Origin: Candidatus Poribacteria bacterium
GTDB lineage: Bacteria; Poribacteria; WGA-4E; WGA-3G
Reading direction: 5' to 3'
DNA length: 40,707 nt
Assembly (NCBI GenBank): GCA_022819945.1
Contig: JAJEGI010000095.1
Location: forward strand, 1-40,707
The position numbers and the translations under genes are program-made. The notes beneath the pieces are model-generated. The model saw only the letters and a list, made by a program, of their open reading frames with translations, had not been told where the DNA came from and ran no database searches. Shown in pieces: positions 34,756 through 40,707 of the stretch (positions are counted from its first letter, which is position 1; each line of letters opens with the position of its first letter).

Positions 34756-34778
34756 TGTTCTATGCTTCCACCGATCCA

Positions 34779-36158
34779 CTAAAAAAGGAAAATCTTCGCG
34801 AATAAGAAATAGGTAAAAATACCGAGCACATCAATCGCAGTTGTAACAAATGGCCCCGTCGCGACTGCCGGATCGATGCGGATCCGTCTGAAGATCATGG
34901 GTATCAATGTGCCGACCGTTGCCGCAATGATCATATTCACAAAAATGGCGAGTGCAACGACAAGCGGTAATTTCCATGCGTGCTCTCGGAAATGCGGAAA
35001 CAGGCTTGCGAAACCGCCAAGTAGAAGTCCGTAGGTTGTTCCAAGTAAAGCGCCCGTACTAAATTCACGCCACAACACCCGCCAGGTGTCTTTAATGTCA
35101 ATTTCGCCAATAGCGATACTTCGGACGATGATTGTAGAAGATTGTGTGCCGATGTTGCCGCCCATCCCCATGATAATAGGGATAAACGCAGCTAAAGCCG
35201 CGATTGTTTGCAATTGTGATTCAAAGATACCGATGATATAGACAGCGAGCAGTCCGCCCACGAAACTTGCCAGTAGCCATGGCAATCGTGCCCGTGTATT
35301 ACGGAAGATAGAACGGGAGGTGATATCCACTGCCCCCGTGCCTGCCATCTTCAGCATATCTTCCGTATTCTCTTCTCGGATAACATCGACAACGTCGTCA
35401 ATCGTAACAATACCTACCAGTTGTCCGATGCTATTGACGACTGGAATAGCGAGCAAATTGTAGCGTGCCACTGCACGTGCCACTGCCTCTTGTGGCATAT
35501 CGGTGTGAACGCTGTAGAGATGCGAAGTCATCAACGCTTTAAGAGGTGTATCCGGTTTCGTCGCCACCAACTGTCGTAGCGATAGTACCCCCTTCAGTTT
35601 ATTTTCATCATCAACGACATAGACGTAGAAAACCATCTCAATGTCGGCGAGTTCGCGGATACGTTCCGTGGTTTCCGCCGCTGTTGTCTGTTCAGACTGT
35701 GCGAAGAAGTTCGGGGTCATGATTGCGCCCGCGGTCTTTTCCTCGTATTCGAGTAGGCGTTCAACATCCTCGGAAGTCGCACCCTCAATGAGATTAAGCA
35801 GCTCCGCCTTTTTCTCGTCCGGTAAGTCAGAAAGGATCCGCGTTACATCATCTGCAGGCATCATGTGCAGGATATCCGCAACAACGGCTGGCTCAGTTTC
35901 TTCCACGAACTCACTGATGTCAGCACTGTTCAGATCCCGCAGTACCTCGCCCATCCGTTTTTCTTCCACAAGGATTTTGAAGAGACTGCTTTTCTCTTCA
36001 GTACGGAGGCGTGGGAACCAGCGAGCGATGTCGGCTGAATGTGTTTTAGCGATGATGTTCCGAAGGTTCGGGAAAGCACGCCGTTGGATCAGTCGAACAA
36101 TCGTCGAAATAAACAGTTCATCAATATCGTGTGTCGTTATGATTGTTTGGCCTTGCAT
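34779..36158 (-). CDS. mgtE: Magnesium transporter MgtE
   Basis: A 459-aa protein from ATG 36158, which overlaps the aroC stop by one base (TAATG); the longer open frame to 36248 is aroC shadow. Order: N-terminal helical superhelix (HMMPADDVTRILSDLPDEKK), two CBS domains (GAIMTPNFF, then MTSHLYSVHTDMP and LVGIVTIDDVVDVIREE), connecting helix and five membrane helices beginning RLPWLLASFVGGLLAVYIIG and including IPIIMGMGGNIGTQSSTIIV, the pore signature. It imports Mg2+ and closes when the CBS region binds Mg2+. Confidence 0.95.
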   Translation of the reverse strand: MQGQTIITTHDIDELFISTIVRLIQRRAFPNLRNIIAKTHSADIARWFPRLRTEEKSSLFKILVEEKRMGEVLRDLNSADISEFVEETEPAVVADILHMMPADDVTRILSDLPDEKKAELLNLIEGATSEDVERLLEYEEKTAGAIMTPNFFAQSEQTTAAETTERIRELADIEMVFYVYVVDDENKLKGVLSLRQLVATKPDTPLKALMTSHLYSVHTDMPQEAVARAVARYNLLAIPVVNSIGQLVGIVTIDDVVDVIREENTEDMLKMAGTGAVDITSRSIFRNTRARLPWLLASFVGGLLAVYIIGIFESQLQTIAALAAFIPIIMGMGGNIGTQSSTIIVRSIAIGEIDIKDTWRVLWREFSTGALLGTTYGLLLGGFASLFPHFREHAWKLPLVVALAIFVNMIIAATVGTLIPMIFRRIRIDPAVATGPFVTTAIDVLGIFTYFLFAKIFLF

Positions 36159-37243
36159 TAAGATTTCGAGCGTTGGCGGAGCAGATGATCTGTGAGGACA
36201 AGTGCTGCCATCGCCTCCACAATGGCGGGCGCGCGCACCAGTACACACGGATCGTGTCGTCCGCTCGCCTCTAACGTCACCTCGTTTCCGTGCATATCAA
36301 CCGTTTGTTGAGGCTTGCCGATCGTTGCTGTCGGTTTGAAAGCGACTTGGAACACAATGTTTTCGCCGTTTGAGATGCCGCCTTGTGTGCCACCTGAATT
36401 GTTTGTGCGGGTCCGAACTCGTTCGCTCTCGTTGTATTTTTCCATGTAAAACGGGTCGTTGTGTTCGGACCCCGTCATTGTGATGCCCTCAAAGCCCGAT
36501 CCGATTTGGAAGCCCATCGTTGCGGGGAGGGACATCATCGCCTTCGCCAAATCTGCCTTGAGTTTGTCAAATACCGGTTCGCCAAGCCCAACAGGGACAT
36601 TACGCGTAACCGACTCAATTATGCCGCCGAGAGAATCTTGGTCGCGCCGTGCCTGATCAATGCGTTCCGCCATTTTGGGACCGGCAATCGGGTCAGGACA
36701 CCGCACAGGACTCGCTTCTATCTGTTCAAGTGTTACCGTACCCGTGTCCACTTCGGCTGCGAGTGTATGAACCTGTTTGACGTAAGCAAGGACCTCAGTT
36801 TCAGCGTTCTCGCGTAAGATTTGCTTCGCAATTGCCCCTGCAGCGACGCGTCCGATGGTTTCGCGTGCGCTCGCCCTTCCGCCACCCTGCCAATTTCGGA
36901 TGCCGTACTTCTTTTGGTACGTGAAATCAGCGTGCGAAGGACGATAGAGGTCTTTCAGATGTTCATAAGCTGCCGGACGCGCGTCCTTATTCCATACCAG
37001 CATGGAGATAGGCGTTCCGAGCGTTTTGCCCTCAAAGACACCAGAAAGTATTTCAACGACATCGCTCTCTTGACGCGGTGTCGTGAGATGGCTTTGCCCC
37101 GGTCTCCGTCGATCGAGTTCAAATTGTATTACGGATATATCTACGTCAATCTGCGGTGGGCACCCGTCAATCACAACACCGACAGCACCACCGTGCGACT
37201 CGCCCCAAGTCGTAATCCGAAAAAGATGACCGAATGTATTCAT
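36158..37243 (-). CDS. aroC: Chorismate synthase
   Basis: A 361-aa protein, normal length. [17 protein letters not shown] near the N-terminus, DRRRPGQ, the long [20 protein letters not shown] stretch followed by [21 protein letters not shown] and [17 protein letters not shown] are family signatures with the FMN- and phosphate-binding arginines and histidines. It turns EPSP into chorismate, the last step of the shikimate pathway. Its stop overlaps the mgtE start. Coupling to a Mg2+ transporter is unusual. Confidence 0.97.
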   Translation of the reverse strand: MNTFGHLFRITTWGESHGGAVGVVIDGCPPQIDVDISVIQFELDRRRPGQSHLTTPRQESDVVEILSGVFEGKTLGTPISMLVWNKDARPAAYEHLKDLYRPSHADFTYQKKYGIRNWQGGGRASARETIGRVAAGAIAKQILRENAETEVLAYVKQVHTLAAEVDTGTVTLEQIEASPVRCPDPIAGPKMAERIDQARRDQDSLGGIIESVTRNVPVGLGEPVFDKLKADLAKAMMSLPATMGFQIGSGFEGITMTGSEHNDPFYMEKYNESERVRTRTNNSGGTQGGISNGENIVFQVAFKPTATIGKPQQTVDMHGNEVTLEASGRHDPCVLVRAPAIVEAMAALVLTDHLLRQRSKS

Positions 37244-37400
37244 TTATTTTTATAGGCACTTTGGAAGCGCGCCCCTTTACTTTTGGAATTGTATATTTTA
37301 GACATCTTGTGTTATACTATAGTAGATTCTGCCATAAAAGGCAAGCAATTTTCGGTGCCGCTCGCAAATCGAAAACTCGCTATTCAAAAGAAGAGGATTT

Positions 37401-38093
37401 ATGCTGTCACTTTTTAAACGCTATATTGCCTTGCTTCTGATTTTTATAGGGATCGTGTTTCTGTGGAATACGCTGTTTGTGTATCCGCTTAAAATCTTCG
37501 TGGTGTTTATGCATGAAGTCAGTCACGGGCTTGCCGCAATCGTGACCGGAGGCAGGATCGTCGAAATTCAAATTAACCCGCAGCAAGGTGGACACGCCCT
37601 CACACAAGGTGGCTCTCGGTTTTGGACGTTGACCGCGGGTTATCTCGGTAGCTTGCTATGGGGCGGACTTATACTCCTTTTGGCAGCGAGGACCCATTTT
37701 GACAAAGCAATCAGTATTCTTATCGGTATCGGGATGGTCGCTATTTCTATCGGTTTCGGGGAGAGTATGTTCACGTACCTGTTCGGTATCGGTTTTGGGG
37801 TCGTGTTGCTGGCTATCGGTTTCTTCTTACCAGAGACGATCAACGATTGGATACTGCGGGTCATCGGTGTGACAAGCTGCCTCTACGCAATCCTTGATAT
37901 CAAGAGCGATGTCTTGGATAGGGCGCATCTGCGTTCAGATGCACGGATGCTCTCAGAGGAGACAGGCATTCCGACTGAAGTTTGGGGTGCTTTGTGGATT
38001 CTCATCGCAATCGCGCTTACGCTATGGTTTCTCTATCTTGCAGGGAAAACTCCAGTTGTCCAAGAAGAAACATCTGCCGAGGACGATCTCTGA
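37401..38093 (+). CDS. M50-type membrane metalloprotease-like protein
   Basis: A 230-aa membrane protein with several helices. The zinc motif HEVSH (H38, E39, H42) sits in the second hydrophobic region followed by GLAAIVTGG, the pattern of Peptidase_M50B-like proteins. A second metal ligand further on is less clear (WILRVIGVTSCLYAILDIKS). AAGAGG before ATG 37401 supports the start. These proteins are site-2-protease relatives that may cut membrane peptides; activity is not proven from sequence. Divergent from aroC across 157 bp that holds TATAGTA motifs. Confidence 0.78.
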   Translation: MLSLFKRYIALLLIFIGIVFLWNTLFVYPLKIFVVFMHEVSHGLAAIVTGGRIVEIQINPQQGGHALTQGGSRFWTLTAGYLGSLLWGGLILLLAARTHFDKAISILIGIGMVAISIGFGESMFTYLFGIGFGVVLLAIGFFLPETINDWILRVIGVTSCLYAILDIKSDVLDRAHLRSDARMLSEETGIPTEVWGALWILIAIALTLWFLYLAGKTPVVQEETSAEDDL

Positions 38094-38108
38094 CTTTGCA
38101 ACGTGTCC

Positions 38109-38330
38109 TTAACCAAATGGGCTAAATTGACCCGATGATATTCCGCTAAAGTGGAGAAACCACACGCCGAGACCTATTAGAAAAAGTGGAACACAGATAA
38201 GTACGATGAGAATCACGCATCCCCACATCCATGAACCTTTGGACTTCGCAACGGTTGCCAGACGCGCCAGTAACATACCGCCACATATCATAATGATAAC
38301 GACGAAACCGAATATTGCCGCCATCAGCAT
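38109..38330 (-). CDS. Small two-helix membrane protein, unknown
   Basis: A 73-aa product with two hydrophobic segments, about residues 2-24 (LMAAIFGFVVIIMICGGMLL) and 37-60 (VILIVLICVPLFLIGLGVWF), joined by a short basic loop with KSKGS. AAGGAG lies about 10 bp before ATG 38330. It is antisense-oriented between two plus-strand genes; its start overlaps the upstream leader of the next gene. No family recognised. Confidence 0.5.
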   Translation of the reverse strand: MLMAAIFGFVVIIMICGGMLLARLATVAKSKGSWMWGCVILIVLICVPLFLIGLGVWFLHFSGISSGQFSPFG

Positions 38331-38365
38331 CTCTTGTTTTCTCCTTCCGTGAACGCTACGCTAAT

Positions 38366-40381
38366 ATGAGACACCCATCAAAAAGCCCCATCACCCTACG
38401 CGCAACGCTGATCGGCATCGTTCTCATACCATTTAATAGCTACTGGATCCTACATCTCAGTTATATTTGGGACTCTAACCGTCCGACGAGTTTAGCGTTG
38501 CTGTTCAATGTCCTGTTTACGTTGCTTGTGCTTATCGGTATCAGTGTCATACTCAAACGTTTGCGTCCGGCATTCGCATTTAAACAGAGCGAGTTGTTAA
38601 CAATCTATGCGATGTTGTGCCAAGCCTCCGTTTTCGCTGGACGCGATATGCTGCAAGTCTTAGTACCGTTGATGGGCAACGGTTTTTGGTACGCGACAAC
38701 CGAGAACGAATGGGCACAACTTTTTCATCAGCATCTCCCGGAATGGCTTGTTGTCGGAGAGCAAGAGGTGCTACGCGGTTTCTATGAAGGTGAATCCACG
38801 CTCTATTTGCAGACGCACATACAGGCGTGGCTACTGCCGACGCTGATCTGGGTCGGTTTTTGCCTTGTTATCGGTGTGACAATGCTTTGCCTCAATGTGC
38901 TTTTACGCAAGCAGTGGCAGGAACACGAACGACTGACCTATCCGATTGCACAACTCCCTTACGAAATCACGCGCGCAGCATCAAACGCGGGCAACCTACG
39001 CGTAACACCTCATCTATTTTTTAATCGACGGATGATGGTTGTCGGTTTAAGCATTGCTGCTGTCTTGAATCTGCTCTATAGTTTACACCAGATTGATCCC
39101 GTTTTTCCAACAATTCCGCTCTATCGCGGGTTTCGACTTCCGGACAAACCGTGGAGTGCGATGAATAATCCCGGCTTCCGTATCAGTTTCTTCCCGTTTG
39201 CGATCGGTGTCGGTTTTCTGATACCGCTCGATTTGGGGTTCTCCTGCTGGTTTTTCCATCTGTTTTGGCACTTTGAACGGATTATCGGTGAGATGTTCGG
39301 TTGGCGCGGGGCTGTCGGGTTTCCGAGAGAGATGGCACAAATTCGTGGTGTATGGATGGCACTGTTTCTCTGGACACTCTGGATGGGACGTTCACATGTC
39401 AAGGTGGTGTTGAAAACCGTTTTTAGTAGGGGCGGGGTAACCCTGAAGAAATCCGCAGAAATCCGCAGAAATACCCAAGCAAAGACCCTCAAGCAAAGAC
39501 CCTCAAGCAAAAACCCCCTACATGACGAGGGCGAAGCGTTGCGCTATAGGACGGCAGCGATTGGTGTGCTTATCGGATTCATCTTGATTATGGCATTCTG
39601 TCTCAAGGCGGGGATGTCACTCTGGTTCGCTATCCTATTTTTCGCGCTCTATTTCGCCATGTCGGTAACGATTACCCGTATCCGTGCCGAACTCGGTCCA
39701 CCTGCGCACGACCTCTACAATGCGGGGCCCGATCTCCTCTTAACAGACGCGCTTGGGACGCGGCGTATTGGTAATCGCAATCTTTCGGTAATGTCGCTTT
39801 TCTTTTGGCTGAACCACCTCTCTTATCGCGCGCATCCGATGCCACACCAACTCGAAGGATTGAAACTGGCACATCAGACCCGTTTCAATCCGTCTCAACT
39901 GCTCTGGGTATTAGCGATTGCGATTTTTGTCGGTGCGCTCTCCGCTGCGTGGGGACACTTACATCTCTCCTATCAAGTCGGCTTGGAACAGGCGCGTTCA
40001 TGGTATGCCCGTGCTGCGTTCAATAGACTTGCAGGATGGCTCTATAATCCGAGCGAAACCAGCATCAGTGGTATGTTCTACACCGCGGGTGGATTTGGTT
40101 TTGCTGTCGGTTTGCTGCTCTTGCGATGGCGATTCATTCAGTGGCCCCTACATCCTGTCGGGTATGTCGTTTCGAGTTGGTGGACCTTTACGGGACTGTG
40201 GTTCCCGCTCTTAATCAGTTGGATCGTCAAACGGATTCTGCTCTCAACGGGCGGTGTTCGCTTATACCGGCGTTCAATACCGTTTTTCATCGGTTTGGTG
40301 ATTGGTGATGTGATTATTGCGTCCATAATTAGCATTCTGGGACTGATTTTCGATTTTCGCGTTGTCTACCTGAGTTGGTAA
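38366..40381 (+). CDS. DUF6785/DUF6784-like multi-pass membrane protein with in-frame repeat insertion
   Basis: A 671-aa protein from ATG 38366 (an upstream in-frame start at 38315 is less likely). About a dozen hydrophobic segments are spread over the length. RAELGPPAHDLYNAGPDLLL and MPHQLEGLKLA are conserved stretches of a large uncharacterised membrane family known from Planctomycetes, Armatimonadetes and Poribacteria, sometimes compared with OPT transporters. In the cytoplasmic loop between SHVKVVLKTVF and ALRYRTAAIGV, the reading frame contains an insert of about 35 residues rich in Lys, Arg and Ser, encoded by a GTAGGGGC-type repeat (39425-39528). Transport is inferred only from topology. 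Confidence 0.8.
   Translation: MRHPSKSPITLRATLIGIVLIPFNSYWILHLSYIWDSNRPTSLALLFNVLFTLLVLIGISVILKRLRPAFAFKQSELLTIYAMLCQASVFAGRDMLQVLVPLMGNGFWYATTENEWAQLFHQHLPEWLVVGEQEVLRGFYEGESTLYLQTHIQAWLLPTLIWVGFCLVIGVTMLCLNVLLRKQWQEHERLTYPIAQLPYEITRAASNAGNLRVTPHLFFNRRMMVVGLSIAAVLNLLYSLHQIDPVFPTIPLYRGFRLPDKPWSAMNNPGFRISFFPFAIGVGFLIPLDLGFSCWFFHLFWHFERIIGEMFGWRGAVGFPREMAQIRGVWMALFLWTLWMGRSHVKVVLKTVFSRGGVTLKKSAEIRRNTQAKTLKQRPSSKNPLHDEGEALRYRTAAIGVLIGFILIMAFCLKAGMSLWFAILFFALYFAMSVTITRIRAELGPPAHDLYNAGPDLLLTDALGTRRIGNRNLSVMSLFFWLNHLSYRAHPMPHQLEGLKLAHQTRFNPSQLLWVLAIAIFVGALSAAWGHLHLSYQVGLEQARSWYARAAFNRLAGWLYNPSETSISGMFYTAGGFGFAVGLLLLRWRFIQWPLHPVGYVVSSWWTFTGLWFPLLISWIVKRILLSTGGVRLYRRSIPFFIGLVIGDVIIASIISILGLIFDFRVVYLSW
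39425..39528. repeat. GTAGGGGC-family repeat inserted in a membrane-protein gene
   Basis: GTAGGGGCGGGGTAACCC at the left and ACCCCCTAC at the right are inverted ends; between them are direct repeats AAATCCGCAG (twice) and GCAAAGACCCTCAA (twice). The block keeps the reading frame of the host gene. Confidence 0.7.
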
Positions 40382-40410
40382 CTCCTTTCCAAGAGGATGC
40401 GAAAAATTAT

Positions 40411-40440
40411 TTGACATCCGCGATATATCAATGCTAAACT
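40411..40440 (+). promoter_or_regulatory. Possible promoter downstream of the membrane-protein gene
   Basis: TTGACA (40411-40416), 18 bp, TAAACT (40435-40440). No gene starts nearby other than the transposase, which has a closer and better promoter, so it may be an older promoter outside the IS. Confidence 0.4.
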
Positions 40441-40528
40441 TTTTGTGTAAAACTAAAAAACTGATTTCTAACACGTTTCAAAAACATACCATAGGAAAAC
40501 GTGAGTTTGATAAATAAAAGTTTATTTT

Positions 40529-40557
40529 TTGTATAAAGAGAACCCTTTTGGTATAAT
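40529..40557 (+). promoter_or_regulatory. Transposase promoter overlapping an RBS-sequestering hairpin
   Basis: TTGTAT (40529-40534), 17 bp, TATAAT (40552-40557). The region downstream forms a hairpin: GAGAACCCTTTTGGT (40538-40552) pairs with ACCAAAAGGAGTTCTC (40575-40590) apart from one extra base, so a transcript entering from outside would hide AGGAG, while one starting at this promoter would not contain the left arm. Confidence 0.65.
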
Positions 40558-40592
40558 GAAGTATCTAACCTTCAACCAAAAGGAGTTCTCTG

Positions 40593-40707
40593 ATGAGTAT
40601 TGTATCACTTTTCTGTAGAATAGACGACTTTTTTTTAGACTACGAAGCACATTTGGCACCCCGCTCGCTTGAGGACGGTAAACCCACTGAAACCCGCGGG
40701 CGTCCAC
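40593..40707 (+). CDS. IS982-like transposase, N-terminal 38 residues (cut by window edge)
   Basis: ATG 40593 follows AGGAG at 8 bp and opens a frame to the right edge: MSIVSLFCRIDDFFLDYEAH, then LAPRSLEDGKPTETRGRP. The pattern LFC.IDDF and the polar segment leading to RGRP match N-termini of IS982 transposases. The catalytic DDE domain would lie outside the window. The left terminal repeat could not be fixed. Confidence 0.6.
   Translation, partial: MSIVSLFCRIDDFFLDYEAHLAPRSLEDGKPTETRGRP

Noticed and set aside
36158..36248. Longer MgtE N-terminus (30 extra residues)
   Set aside because: Overlaps the aroC C-terminus and gives Cys/Arg-rich residues foreign to MgtE; TAATG overlap gives a natural start.

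Overview
The window looks like a chromosomal piece of a poorly cultivated Gram-negative-type bacterium, most plausibly a Candidatus Poribacteria lineage. This is inferred from gene content and style: a small exported LamG protein, a lipobox lipoprotein, a LolA-like domain, two copies of a large AAA-ATPase/PD-(D/E)XK gene, and many short palindromic repeats of the GTAGGGGC...GCCCCTAC type in intergenic DNA and even inside reading frames. No 16S rRNA or tRNA is present, so the taxonomy is not proven.

Left part (1-8340): a type ISP-like restriction-modification gene runs off the left edge. It is followed by a LamG exported protein, a second stand-alone adenine-N6 DNA methyltransferase, a nested inverted-repeat island, a HicB antitoxin remnant, a histone-deacetylase-like hydrolase, and the first AAA/PD-(D/E)XK gene, which has a perfect consensus promoter. 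Housekeeping core (8348-14875, minus strand): infC (probably with an ATA start), rpmI, rplT, then a T-box leader with a Phe UUC specifier upstream of pheS and pheT, and last menG/ubiE carrying an in-frame low-complexity insertion.

Middle (14877-25700): a small membrane protein, a composite inverted-repeat element, and a conserved hypothetical protein. Then come two adjacent, related TlpA-like thioredoxin proteins (one with two CGPC domains plus a LolA-like tail), a UgpC-type ABC ATPase and an Ldh-family dehydrogenase. A cluster of exported proteins follows, including one with 28 cysteines, all in its C-terminal part. It ends in a broken GspC/PilP-like gene abutted by a 91-bp copy of part of the epimerase gene located 2.1 kb downstream.

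Right part (25784-40707): the second AAA/PD-(D/E)XK gene, the epimerase, and a minus-strand three-gene run (559-aa unknown protein, ABC-type ATPase, DUF4435 protein). The last two have the composition of a PARIS (AriA/AriB) anti-phage system; the unknown upstream gene is a candidate extra component. Then follow a ROK kinase, two CHAD proteins separated by four 85-bp tandem repeats, an aroC-mgtE-CHAD overlapping run, an M50-type membrane protease, a DUF6785-like membrane protein with another in-frame repeat insertion, and the start of an IS982-like transposase whose ribosome binding site lies in a hairpin.

Defence and genome-conflict genes (R-M, orphan methylase, PARIS-like pair, toxin-antitoxin relic, AAA/nuclease paralogs, IS) are interspersed with core genes rather than gathered in one island.
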